Source: Caldilineaceae bacterium bin34
GTDB lineage: Bacteria > Chloroflexota > Anaerolineae > Caldilineales > Caldilineaceae
DNA: 38,930 bases
NCBI GenBank assembly: GCA_002238555.1
Contig: MPMO01000047.1
Coordinates: 1 to 38,930 of the forward strand
Direction of reading: 5' to 3'
The notes beneath the pieces are model-generated. The model made no database searches, was not told the origin of the DNA, and worked only from the letters and a program-made list of their open reading frames with translations. A program made the translations under genes and the position numbers. This document shows, in pieces, positions 24,955 to 33,469 of this stretch; positions within the stretch are counted from its first letter, which is position 1; each line of letters opens with the position of its first letter.

Positions 24955-27849
24955 TCAGACGGTTTCACCCAGCTTGATGGCCTGGAAAATCCGCATGCGC
25001 AGCAGCGAAACCACCAGGGCCATGAGCGCCGAGACGAAGAGGAGCCCGAACAGGGCGTAGACGCGCGTGATGGCGTCCCAGGCGATGTCCACCTGATAGG
25101 GCGGCGTCACGTCCTCCGGGCTGGTGCCCACCTGCAGGTAGGGGATGAAGGCATCGCTCATGAAGTAGCCCAGCAGGGTTCCGATGCCGATGCCGACACC
25201 AATCAGGAACGCCAGTTCCCAGGCCAGGAACAGGCTCATCTGCCGGCGCGACAACCCGACCGCGCGCAGGGTGCCCAGTTCGATGAAGCGGCGGCGGAAG
25301 GAGAACAGCGTATACAGCAGGAACCCCAGAATGGTCAGGATGGCGGACGCCACAAAACCGACCGACAGGACGCCGAACAGCCCCTGGCGCTGCGGCTGTG
25401 CCTGCTCGGATGCGATGCTCTGCCGCGCCGAGTAGTAGTTGAGGACATTGATGTCGAACTTGTACAGGTCCCGCTGCATGGTCTCGAAGTCGGTGTTGGG
25501 CAGCGTCTCGACCAGCACATCGTACGGGAACTGGCCGCCCATGACTTCGAACAGGTAGTCCAGGTTCCCGACGATCAGGGCGCCGTCGTCCGGGTACCAG
25601 CCCGGGAAGTAGTCGAACTCGCCCAGGACCGTCATGTCCGCCTCGCCCCGCATCCCGTAGCGGATGAAGCGCATGCGCACCGTGTCCCCGACCCGAATTG
25701 TGTTGCGTCGCATGAACGGTCCGTGCATGAGCACCCCGGCCGAATCAAGCGCCAGCGAATTCATCAGCGAGCCGAGGTTGGCGGACGCGAAGTCGTTGCG
25801 CCAGAAGGCCACGGTCGGGAAATCCAGGCGGTCCAGGCCGCGGTACTGCACGGGCCGCCAGTCCCCCTGCAGCTGGATGGCCGCCTCGAACTCGGCCAGG
25901 CGCGTCGCCTTGGTGATGTTCTCGTGCCGGAGGTGCTCCGACACCGGCACAAAGGTCCAGCTCTGCTGGGCGTTCGGATCCGCCAGGGCCGTATCCACGC
26001 CGCCCCCGCCCGGCACCCCGCCGCCGGCGTCGGGGAAGTAGCCCAGTTCCACCAGGCGGGAGTTGGCGCCCACCTCGTAGTGGATTTGGTCCCACAGGTG
26101 GTTGTCCAGGGTTTGGGCCAGCGAGGTCGTGAACGTGGACAGGGACAGGGTCAGGACCAGCAGCACCATGGGTGCCGTGTAGAGGCCGCGGTTGCGCGAC
26201 AGATGCCGCGTCGCCAGCAGGATGCCGACCCCGCGCGTGCGGGACACAACCCAGGCGATCAGGGCCATGAAATAGGGCAGGAAGCGCAGGGCCACCAAGG
26301 TCAGGGCAAAGAGCCCCAGGGCCGGCACCAGGAACAGCAGGGGATTGTCGAAGAGCGTGGCGCCGGTCAAGGGACCGGGCCCGGCGATGTTGCCCTGCTG
26401 CTGCAGCAGATAGATGCCGTAGGCCGCGGGCACCAACAGGAAAACGTCCATGTAGGCGCGCTGCCACCAGGGCGGCCGCAACGTGCGCGCCTGTTCCTGC
26501 TTGTAGGTCACGATGGTGAAGCGGGAAGCCCCGATGGTCGGCAGCAGCTGGGCCACGACCGTCACGGCCACGGCGAACCCGCCGATGCGCCAGGTGTTGG
26601 CGTTGAACACGAGCCGCAGGTCGGCATCGGTGGCAAAGTTGAGGAACGTCTGCGTCGAGCCGATGATCTGGGCCACGAAGGGAGCGCCATAGTAGGCCGC
26701 CGCCAGCGCGAGGCCGGCCAGCAGCATCGATTCGATGAAGGAGATGCCGACCACCTGCATGGAGGTGGCCCCGCGGCTGCGCAGGACCGCCACCTCGTTG
26801 CGCTGGCGCGCCACGGACAGGCCGACCACGAGGCCGATGAAGGCCAGCAGCAGCCCCATGATGGGAACGCTGAAGGCATAGAGCAGGACCGTCAGCTGGC
26901 CCGACTGCAGCTGGTAGCGGTCAAGGGCATCGCTGGGGGAGACCCCGAGGCGGGTATTGGACAGCAGGGCGGCCGTCTCCTGCTCCACTTCCGTGGTGTT
27001 GGCGATGAGCTGGGTCACGGTGGACGCCGTGACATCCGTGCCGTCCATGATCAGGTACCAGAGGCCCAGGTACACGTCGTTGGCGTAGGTCGGCGCAACC
27101 CGGCTGACGTAGGTCTGTTCCGGGATGATCAGGACCGTCTCGAAGGTGTTCGGGTTGTAGAACCAGAACTCGCTGGTCGGGTCCCGCGGTTCCCAGACCC
27201 CCGTCACCACCACCGGCACCTGGATGGTGCGCGTGCCCTCGTCGGTGCGGGCGCGGCGGAAGGTCATGAAGTTCTCGCCACTCTGGATTCCGATCTCGTC
27301 GGCCATGGCCGCGGAAATCAGGACCTCGATGGGAACGGTCGGATCGCCGGAGGTGGTCGGATCCGGGAACCGGCCCTCCACAATGTCGATGTTGTTCTCG
27401 AAGTCGGTGACGAAGCCGAAACTAACCCACTCGAGCGGATCGGTGATGTCCGAATAGACGATGTTGTCGGCCGGGAAGAGGCGCACGTTGTCCGTCTTGA
27501 AGTGCCGGACGGTGCGCACATGGGGCACGCCCAGTTTGCCGGCGGCCGGACCGGACAGGTAGGAGTCGACCGGCTCCATGGCTTCCCACTCCTGCGCCCC
27601 GTAGGTGGAGCCCACGTAGCGGAACATGTAGGAGAAGGGCGGCCGCCGGATGCTGCCGGTGCCCGCCGGTCCTTCCAGTTCGTCCTTGAGCAGCTTGTAG
27701 TAGACGGCATCCGCGTAGAGCGGAATGCTCATGATCAGGGAGATCGATACCACCAGGCCCACCAAAATCGCGACGGTCAGCCCGCGCTGGGCAAACAGCC
27801 GCTTCAGTGCGACCGCGAAAATGGATGTGTATCGATTGAAGAGCTTCAC
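24955..27849 (-). CDS. FtsX/MacB-type ABC permease, long form
   Basis: A permease of about 965 residues. An N-terminal helix (L-T-V-A-I-L-V-G-L-V-V-S) is followed by a large extracytoplasmic domain of about 270 residues, a first FtsX domain (V-G-L-S-V-A-R-Q-R-N-E-V-A-V-L-R-S-R-G), further helices, a second outer domain and a second FtsX domain near the end (L-G-T-L-R-A-V-G-L-S-R-R-Q). About ten helices are visible, so this is a double-FtsX protein rather than a simple four-helix MacB. GTG 27849 is preferred: it begins V-K-L-F-N-R-Y 34 bases after the adaptor gene stop, while a longer frame from 27915 would overlap that gene. It works with the two ATPases downstream and the adaptor upstream to move peptides, lipids or lipoproteins outward; the cargo is unknown. 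Confidence 0.9.
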   Translation of the reverse strand: MKLFNRYTSIFAVALKRLFAQRGLTVAILVGLVVSISLIMSIPLYADAVYYKLLKDELEGPAGTGSIRRPPFSYMFRYVGSTYGAQEWEAMEPVDSYLSGPAAGKLGVPHVRTVRHFKTDNVRLFPADNIVYSDITDPLEWVSFGFVTDFENNIDIVEGRFPDPTTSGDPTVPIEVLISAAMADEIGIQSGENFMTFRRARTDEGTRTIQVPVVVTGVWEPRDPTSEFWFYNPNTFETVLIIPEQTYVSRVAPTYANDVYLGLWYLIMDGTDVTASTVTQLIANTTEVEQETAALLSNTRLGVSPSDALDRYQLQSGQLTVLLYAFSVPIMGLLLAFIGLVVGLSVARQRNEVAVLRSRGATSMQVVGISFIESMLLAGLALAAAYYGAPFVAQIIGSTQTFLNFATDADLRLVFNANTWRIGGFAVAVTVVAQLLPTIGASRFTIVTYKQEQARTLRPPWWQRAYMDVFLLVPAAYGIYLLQQQGNIAGPGPLTGATLFDNPLLFLVPALGLFALTLVALRFLPYFMALIAWVVSRTRGVGILLATRHLSRNRGLYTAPMVLLVLTLSLSTFTTSLAQTLDNHLWDQIHYEVGANSRLVELGYFPDAGGGVPGGGGVDTALADPNAQQSWTFVPVSEHLRHENITKATRLAEFEAAIQLQGDWRPVQYRGLDRLDFPTVAFWRNDFASANLGSLMNSLALDSAGVLMHGPFMRRNTIRVGDTVRMRFIRYGMRGEADMTVLGEFDYFPGWYPDDGALIVGNLDYLFEVMGGQFPYDVLVETLPNTDFETMQRDLYKFDINVLNYYSARQSIASEQAQPQRQGLFGVLSVGFVASAILTILGFLLYTLFSFRRRFIELGTLRAVGLSRRQMSLFLAWELAFLIGVGIGIGTLLGYFMSDAFIPYLQVGTSPEDVTPPYQVDIAWDAITRVYALFGLLFVSALMALVVSLLRMRIFQAIKLGETV

Positions 27850-27883
27850 GGCGAGAGCGCCCCGACCGTCCCGCAGCCGGCGG

Positions 27884-29101
27884 CTAGGGACCAATGACCA
27901 CGTCGTTGAGCTCAAGGCCCTCTACGATTTCAACCCTGTCGATGGTCGCGATGCCCACCTTGACATCCACGCGCTGGTCGCGGCCGTCCACACTCTTGAC
28001 CACGAACCGGCGGCCGTCGAAGACGCGGATGGCCTGCGGCGGCAGCCACAGGACGTTTTCCTTGCGTTCCAGCTCGGCCGAAACCCGCACCAGGTCCCCC
28101 AGCCGCATGCCGGCGTCGGCCGCGGGCACGTTCAGCGAAATCCGGGTTGACTTGTCCAGTTCCTCGACCGTGGCACCGGAGCCGCCGCTGCCGTAGGGAT
28201 AGGGGAGCTTGCGAATGCTGCCCGTGATCGGATCGCCGGGGCGGCCCAGCAACAGGACGTTGACCGCCATTTCCTCGGCCAGGTCGGCCAGCTGGTTGCT
28301 GATCAGGTCGGCGGACACCTCAAGGTCGTCCGGATCGGCCAGCACCACCACCGGTCGGAACTCCTCCACACCACGGCCCACCGACAGCGACAGGGACAGG
28401 ATCATGCCGTCGAAGGGGGCAATGATCTGTGAATCGGCCACGCGCTTGTCGATCTGCTCGAGGGCCAACTCGGCCTGGGCCACTCTGTTGACCAGGATGG
28501 GGTCCACGGCCGTGCTGATGTTGGCCAGTTCAAGCTGGGCCCGCTCGACGTTCTTGCGCTGGATGGCAATCGAGACCGAGCCTTCGGGTTCGGTGCGGAT
28601 GGTCTCGATCAGGGCGAGTTCCGCGATGTCCAGGTTGATCTGGGCCATCGAGACCGCGAACTCCACTTCCTTCTGCACCGAGTCGAGGTCGGCCTGGACG
28701 CGCGCGAGGTCAAGCCGACGCCCCTCCCGTTCGGATTCCAGGCCCTCGATCTCAAGTTCGGCAATCACATCGCCGGCCTGGACCAGGTCGTTGCGCGCGA
28801 AGTAGACGGCCTTGAGGCGGCCGGAGGTCCGGAAGAACAATCCTTCCTCGCGCACCGGCGCGATGCGGCCGTTGAAGACCAGATCCTTGACGATCTCCCC
28901 CTCCATCACCGTATAGGTCGGCTTGAGGGGCACAATGCGCGTTGGAATTGGCGTCGGGGTGGCCTCGCTGGACGCCACCTCCGACGAACGGCCCTCCGGC
29001 AGCAGCGAGAACTCGCAACCGGCGAGCATCAGGCCGGCCAACAGGACCGGAATCAGGACGCGCACAGACGACCGCAGTCGTCCCAAGAATATTGAAGGCA
29101 T
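27884..29101 (-). CDS. MacA/HlyD-like adaptor lipoprotein
   Basis: A 405-residue periplasmic-adaptor-type protein. Signal peptide with lipobox L-A-G-C (Cys29), then a Pro/Thr linker (T-P-T-P-I-P-T-R). It has a biotinyl-lipoyl half (about 75-115, G-R-L-K-A-V-Y-F ... L-V-Q-A-G-D-V-I-A-E-L), a coiled-coil hairpin (about 118-235, rich in Glu, Arg and Leu), the second lipoyl half (S-Q-I-I-A-P-F-D-G-M-I) and beta-barrel and membrane-proximal domains with L-P-P-Q-A-I-R-V-F-D-G. These adaptors couple FtsX/MacB transporters to substrates or an outer component. It is preceded by the NIPSNAP gene at 14 bases and followed by its permease. Confidence 0.92.
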   Translation of the reverse strand: MPSIFLGRLRSSVRVLIPVLLAGLMLAGCEFSLLPEGRSSEVASSEATPTPIPTRIVPLKPTYTVMEGEIVKDLVFNGRIAPVREEGLFFRTSGRLKAVYFARNDLVQAGDVIAELEIEGLESEREGRRLDLARVQADLDSVQKEVEFAVSMAQINLDIAELALIETIRTEPEGSVSIAIQRKNVERAQLELANISTAVDPILVNRVAQAELALEQIDKRVADSQIIAPFDGMILSLSLSVGRGVEEFRPVVVLADPDDLEVSADLISNQLADLAEEMAVNVLLLGRPGDPITGSIRKLPYPYGSGGSGATVEELDKSTRISLNVPAADAGMRLGDLVRVSAELERKENVLWLPPQAIRVFDGRRFVVKSVDGRDQRVDVKVGIATIDRVEIVEGLELNDVVIGP

Positions 29102-29115
29102 GGAATGAAGGTCCC

Positions 29116-29439
29116 CTACTGGACCACGGACTTGGGCGTGGCAAGGATCTTCTTCACGTCGATCCCCTTCTTGCGATCCAGCATTTCATCGCCCAAGTGC
29201 TTGAGTTCGTTCTTCCAGACACTGTCTTCGTAGACGGCCCGGTAGAGCTGATCGCGCTGTTCATCACTTTCGAACCGACGGATCCATACATATAGATCCT
29301 CCTCGTCCTCGCCGATGAAACTGCCGACAACCACCATGCCCTTGGAGATCTGGAACGGAATAATCTTCTCGTCCATCACCTTGGCCCACTGATCCAGCAT
29401 GCCAGGTTTGGTGCGATAGGTGCGTAGTTCAAAAAACAT
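29116..29439 (-). CDS. NIPSNAP family protein
   Basis: A 107-residue alpha/beta ferredoxin-like protein beginning M-F-F-E-L-R-T-Y-R-T-K-P-G, with W-A-K-V-M-D-E-K-I-I-P-F and later L-Y-V-W-I-R-R-F-E-S, the NIPSNAP pattern. Most bacterial members have no assigned reaction. ATG 29439 is chosen because homology starts there and a GGAGAGG site precedes it; the frame extends a little further upstream. It lies 14 bases before the adaptor gene and may lead the transporter operon. Confidence 0.85.
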   Translation of the reverse strand: MFFELRTYRTKPGMLDQWAKVMDEKIIPFQISKGMVVVGSFIGEDEEDLYVWIRRFESDEQRDQLYRAVYEDSVWKNELKHLGDEMLDRKKGIDVKKILATPKSVVQ

Positions 29440-29663
29440 GCAGGCAATCCTCTCCGTAAGTGCGCAGGCGCCGGGCACAACATGTCACACTGCCGCGACG
29501 GGGCAGGACACGGGAACCGGTACCGGACCGGGGACGGGGCAATGTCAGTCGGCGCGATCGAACCAGCGGACAGCGTCGCGCGTGGCGGACTCTCGCCCAA
29601 GTCTACACCGAAAACGTCGATTCCGCTCAAACGACGCCCCAAATCGGCGTTGGCCGAAGCGGT

Positions 29664-30044
29664 CTACAACAGCGGCCGCGGGCGCTGAACGAGCTGAAAC
29701 GGCGTGCCGTAGGGATCGCGCAGGAAGAGCAGCCTGTCACCGGCCGGCGAGGTTCTGCCCGCAACCACTTCCGCGCCCCCTGCCTCAAGCCGGGCCTGCT
29801 CCGCGTCCATGTCCTTGGTGGTGAAGGCAAAGTGGATGCTTTGGGGATCGATGTTGGCCCAGTCGGGAACCTCCGCCTCCGCCATGTGATAAATCTCCAT
29901 CATGGCACCGTCGTCGTCAGCCAGAAAATGCATGAAAGGCGGTTCGTCGCTCTCCATGACGATGCGCATGCCCAGGTGCTCGCTCCACCATTGGGCAACC
30001 GCCTTGGCATCCTTGACGTTGATGGCCGAATGTTCGAGTTTCAT
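29664..30044 (-). CDS. VOC superfamily (glyoxalase-like) protein
   Basis: A 126-residue protein with two beta-alpha-beta-beta-beta halves. The first half starts M-K-L-E-H-S-A-I-N-V and includes M-M-E-I-Y; the second has S-I-H-F-A-F and D-P-Y-G-T-P-F-Q-L-V. Metal-binding VOC enzymes use His/Glu at the first strand and the M-E-I and F-E-L positions; here His5, the Glu of M-E-I and the second-half His are present, but the final ligand is Gln, so metal binding may be altered. The frame is open far upstream, but ATG 30044 with an AGGAG site 8-9 bases before it sets the start. Substrate unknown. Confidence 0.85.
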   Translation of the reverse strand: MKLEHSAINVKDAKAVAQWWSEHLGMRIVMESDEPPFMHFLADDDGAMMEIYHMAEAEVPDWANIDPQSIHFAFTTKDMDAEQARLEAGGAEVVAGRTSPAGDRLLFLRDPYGTPFQLVQRPRPLL

Positions 30045-30116
30045 GTGGGGAACTCCTGCCGCCACAACCTGCGGCATTGAAAACAGAACAGACTCTGCTT
30101 GTCGGGGTAACGGCTC

Positions 30117-30146
30117 ATTGTAGGTTTGGCAGGGACTGTCGATCAA
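30117..30146 (-). promoter_or_regulatory. Candidate promoter for the VOC gene
   Basis: On the minus strand, TTGATC (30146-30141) and TACAAT (30122-30117) are separated by 18 bases, about 70 bases before the ATG at 30044. Confidence 0.45.
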
Positions 30147-30497
30147 ACCGGTTGGCCGGAGATTCGCGTTTGGATGACCGCCGGCGGCCCCCGGCACCAC
30201 CGGTAATCCACTCTTGACAAGGCACGGCCCCCGTGGTCTTGTGCAGCCCCGAACCAGACACATATCGCGTTGTCGGCGGCCTGCAGTTCCACAGCACCGA
30301 GCAAGCCGATGCGCGCCAACCGCATCGAGCTGATCCGGCTTCCGGATCTCGGCCGGGATCGCCCGTTCGCCGACGGGCAGACCGCCGCGGAACCGAACCG
30401 CGTCCGGTTGTGGGCCGAAACCGCTCCTACAATGTTCCGCCGTCATCTCGGCGGACCCGCGATTCGCCGCGCCCCACAGCACCAGCCCTTTGTCCCG
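30147..30497. other. Gene-free stretch between divergent genes
   Basis: This holds a consensus TTGACA at 30214-30219 (+) without a clear -10 at the right distance, and a TACAAT at 30427-30432 (+) that could be a -10 for the hydrolase gene. The hydrolase frame is open back to 30270, but its signal peptide places the start at 30498. No separate gene is supported. Confidence 0.35.
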
Positions 30498-32150
30498 ATG
30501 TTGTTCCGCAGATCCGCGCCCACCTTGCAGAAAGCCGTTGCGATCGGGTGGCTGGCATCGCTGCTCCTGGCCGCCTGTCAAACGGGTTCGCAGGACACGC
30601 CTGCACCCGTCGCGCACCAGCCTCGGGCTCCGGTGCCCGTGCCCACCTTTACCGCAACTCCCCGGCCGACGGCCAAGGCGGTACCAACCCGAACTCCTGT
30701 CCCTGCCGCAACGCCAACCCCTGTGGCCACCGTGGAAGAAGACGCGGGCGGTCCGGCCACCAATCGGGTCTCGAACCTGCGGGAAGGCCCCGGTACCGGT
30801 TTCCCAACGGCCGGATGGCTGGAAGCGGACACACCGGTAACGCCGGTGGCGCGCAATCAGGACGGTTCCTGGCTGGTACTTGCCGACGGCCATTGGATTT
30901 GGGCGCCGCTGGTGAGCAATGTCCCAGGCAATCTTCCGGTGGCCGACATCATTCCCGAGCGGCCCGTTCAGCCTGTTGCATCCGACCCCGTTGCGGGTAC
31001 CGACAGTTCCGCCAAGCCCGTGGCCACCCCAAGCGCATCCGCCCAGACGCCCACCGGCGGAGCCCCGCTGCCGTCGGGTCTGCCCTTCGCCTACGGCATC
31101 CAGGCCCACGTAATCGATGTGGGCACCCGGAATCGCAGGCAAATCCTCGACGCGGTCCAGGATCTGGGCTTCACCTGGCTGAAGACCCAGATTCGCTGGG
31201 AGGACTTCGAACGCACCCCCGGCTACTACCAGTTCACGAGCAGTCGCACGGAGTTGGACGCGCTGGTGGCCGACGCCGGCCGCCGCAACATCCAGCTGCT
31301 GCTCAGCGTCACGGCCACCCCGCGCTGGGCCCGCGAACTCAACGACGACAAATTCGTGGCGGGCTTTCCCAAGGACCCGGCCGCCCTGGCCGGCTTCATT
31401 GGCGAACTGGCCCGGCGCTATTGCGGCAAGGTGGCGGCCATCGAAGTCTGGAACGAGCAGAACTACTACGTGGAAACCGGTGATCGGGACATGCACGGCA
31501 GCGACTACCTGGCCGTGCTGATTCCGGCCTCGCGGGCGATCCGCCAACACTGTCCCGGCATGTACATCGTTTCGGGCGCCCTGACTCCGGCAGCCAGCAT
31601 CACCGGCGTGTCGGTTGATGATTTCGTCTACCTGGAGCAGATGCTGGAGGGCGGACTGGCCGAATACGTGGATGCCGTCGGAGCCCATCCGCACGGGTTC
31701 AATGTTCCACCCCATGCCACGTGGGAGGAGGCCTGTGAGGCCATCCAGGTGACGGGCAACGAGTTCTTCAACGGTCCCTGCGACAATCCGCACCACTCCT
31801 GGAGCTTCCGCTCCACCATGGAAGGGTACCGGGAGCTGCTGGTGCGCCACGGGGCGGGCCACCTGCCCATCGTTCCGACCGAATTCGGCTGGCCCTCGTT
31901 CCAGAACAGCGCGGACAACATCCATGATGCCTACCTGTACGCCAACGACAACAGCGAGGACGAACAGGCGGAATGGACGGTGCAGGCCTTCCGGATGATG
32001 GAGGCATGGGGTTGGACGGGACCGGCCTTCCTCTGGAACCTGAACTTCCGGGTGGTCGCCCCGACCACCGAACGGGCCCTGTGGGGCATTGTGAACCACC
32101 AGTGGGAACCGCTCCCGGTCTACTACGCCCTGCGGCAATTGACTCGTTGA
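30498..32150 (+). CDS. Secreted clan-A glycoside hydrolase lipoprotein with SH3-like domain
   Basis: A 550-residue lipoprotein: signal peptide with lipobox L-A-A-C (Cys27), a Pro/Thr-rich linker (about 30-75), an SH3b-like domain (about 90-150, N-L-R-E-G-P-G-T-G-F), a second linker, then a TIM barrel. The barrel shows I-E-V-W-N-E-Q-N with the acid/base Glu at 320 and P-T-E-F-G-W-P with the nucleophile Glu at 462, the two-Glu layout of clan GH-A (GH39/GH5-like). It would hydrolyse a beta-linked glycan outside the cytoplasm; the substrate is not evident. ATG 30498 is chosen because it directly precedes the signal peptide. It lies upstream of oxidoreductase and MFS genes that may handle the released sugars. 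Confidence 0.85.
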   Translation: MLFRRSAPTLQKAVAIGWLASLLLAACQTGSQDTPAPVAHQPRAPVPVPTFTATPRPTAKAVPTRTPVPAATPTPVATVEEDAGGPATNRVSNLREGPGTGFPTAGWLEADTPVTPVARNQDGSWLVLADGHWIWAPLVSNVPGNLPVADIIPERPVQPVASDPVAGTDSSAKPVATPSASAQTPTGGAPLPSGLPFAYGIQAHVIDVGTRNRRQILDAVQDLGFTWLKTQIRWEDFERTPGYYQFTSSRTELDALVADAGRRNIQLLLSVTATPRWARELNDDKFVAGFPKDPAALAGFIGELARRYCGKVAAIEVWNEQNYYVETGDRDMHGSDYLAVLIPASRAIRQHCPGMYIVSGALTPAASITGVSVDDFVYLEQMLEGGLAEYVDAVGAHPHGFNVPPHATWEEACEAIQVTGNEFFNGPCDNPHHSWSFRSTMEGYRELLVRHGAGHLPIVPTEFGWPSFQNSADNIHDAYLYANDNSEDEQAEWTVQAFRMMEAWGWTGPAFLWNLNFRVVAPTTERALWGIVNHQWEPLPVYYALRQLTR

Positions 32151-32193
32151 GGCTCGACCCATTGCCGTTCCGCAGACCCGGGACGCCGATCGG

Positions 32194-32223
32194 TGGACCG
32201 CCGTTCCGCGGGCAGGCTACAAT
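32194..32223 (+). promoter_or_regulatory. Candidate promoter for the first Gfo/Idh gene
   Basis: TGGACC (32194-32199) and TACAAT (32218-32223) are 18 bases apart and lie 53 bases before the ATG at 32277. Confidence 0.45.
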
Positions 32224-32276
32224 TCCGCGGCACACATGTTGCACCGCCCTTTCCGCAAGCACACAGGAACCCAGCC

Positions 32277-33395
32277 ATGGCCGAGATAGTACGAATGGGC
32301 GTCGTAGGCGCCGGCAGCATCGCCGTGCGCGGCATCATGCCCCATCTGGCGATGGAGGATGTCCATGACCGGGTGCGCATGACGGCGGTCTGCGATCCGG
32401 CGCCGGGGCGGGCCGCGGCGGCATCGGAGCGATTCGACATTCCCAACCACTTCGAAACCTACGAGGAACTGTTGGCATCCGGGACCGTGGACGCGGTCTC
32501 CATCGCGTCGCCCATCGGCCTCCACTTCGATCAGGGCATGCAGGCGGTCGAGGCGGGGATGCACATGCACTTCAACAAGACCATGACCACGACCAAGGCC
32601 GAAGCCGACACGCTGATGGCGGCGGCCGAGGCCAAGGGGGTCAAAATCGTGGCCAGCCCCGGCGAGATGATCCGTCCGGTGCACCAGGAAATCAAGCGCA
32701 TGATTGAGCGCGGGGACCTGGGCACGCTCACCTGGGCCATCTGCGGTTCGGCCTTCAGCACCTACCACGAACAGGAAAGGGTCCGCCACGGCGACGATCC
32801 CCTCTCGAACATCAATCCGGCCTGGTACTTCCGCAAGCCGGGCGGCGGGCCACTCTACGACATGACGGTCTACGGCCTCCACGCCACGACCGGCATCCTG
32901 GGGCCCGTGAAGCGGGTCACCGCGATGTCCGGCGTGCGCATCCACGAGCGGGAGTTCAGGGGCGAAATGCTGCCGACCGACATGGACGACAGCACGCTGA
33001 TCGTGGTCGACTTCGGCGACAACCTGTTCGGCTTCGTCTACGGCGTGGCCGCGGGGGCGCCCCCCGCCGACGGGCGCATCACGCTGTTCGGCACCGGCGG
33101 CACGATCTCGGGCCCCATGTTCAACGGCGAGATGATCGACTATCCCGGCCGGGAAGAGGACACCAAGCGCGGCGGCTACGACCTCAACTCGTCGCTGCCC
33201 CATGTTGTGGGTCCGCACCAGGAGCATGAGGAAGCCCATGTCTACGAGGACATCATGCAGCTCGTGGACCTGTTGCTGTACGACAAGCCCACCCTGTCCA
33301 CGCCGGAGCATGCCCGGCACGTGATCGAGGTCTTCGACAAGGCCTACCTGTCCGCCGAGACCGGCACCGTGCAGGAAGTCGTTTCGACCTTCTGA
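32277..33395 (+). CDS. Gfo/Idh/MocA family oxidoreductase 1
   Basis: A 372-residue NAD(P)-dependent oxidoreductase acting on sugars, inositols or similar polyols. The Rossmann motif G-A-G-S-I-A is at 11-16; the cofactor-site E-K-P is here N-K-T (100-102), keeping the Lys. The C-terminal domain shows G-G-G-P-L-Y-D and the downstream His (Y-G-L-H) expected at the substrate site. ATG 32277 is preferred to an earlier in-frame ATG because AGGAA precedes it at 9 bases and homology starts at M-A-E-I-V. Three MFS genes follow, the first after 74 bases. Confidence 0.9.
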   Translation: MAEIVRMGVVGAGSIAVRGIMPHLAMEDVHDRVRMTAVCDPAPGRAAAASERFDIPNHFETYEELLASGTVDAVSIASPIGLHFDQGMQAVEAGMHMHFNKTMTTTKAEADTLMAAAEAKGVKIVASPGEMIRPVHQEIKRMIERGDLGTLTWAICGSAFSTYHEQERVRHGDDPLSNINPAWYFRKPGGGPLYDMTVYGLHATTGILGPVKRVTAMSGVRIHEREFRGEMLPTDMDDSTLIVVDFGDNLFGFVYGVAAGAPPADGRITLFGTGGTISGPMFNGEMIDYPGREEDTKRGGYDLNSSLPHVVGPHQEHEEAHVYEDIMQLVDLLLYDKPTLSTPEHARHVIEVFDKAYLSAETGTVQEVVSTF

Positions 33396-33402
33396 AGCCC
33401 CT

Positions 33403-33430
33403 GCCCGGCCGAAGCGCGGTCCGGCCGGGC
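33403..33430 (+). terminator. Hairpin between oxidoreductase and first MFS gene
   Basis: GCCCGGCC (33403-33410) and GGCCGGGC (33423-33430) form a perfect 8-pair stem with a 12-base loop, 7 bases after the oxidoreductase stop. It could end that transcript or damp read-through into the MFS genes. There is no T-run. Confidence 0.4.
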
Positions 33431-33469
33431 CACCCAAACGGAGCGGGTTTCCGGCCCGGCTGCGCCCCC

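Noticed and set aside
29376..29642. An 88-codon minus-strand frame before the NIPSNAP gene considered as a precursor peptide for the PqqD/B2 system
   Set aside because: It overlaps the start of the NIPSNAP gene in another frame, has no ribosome site and no leader-core pattern.
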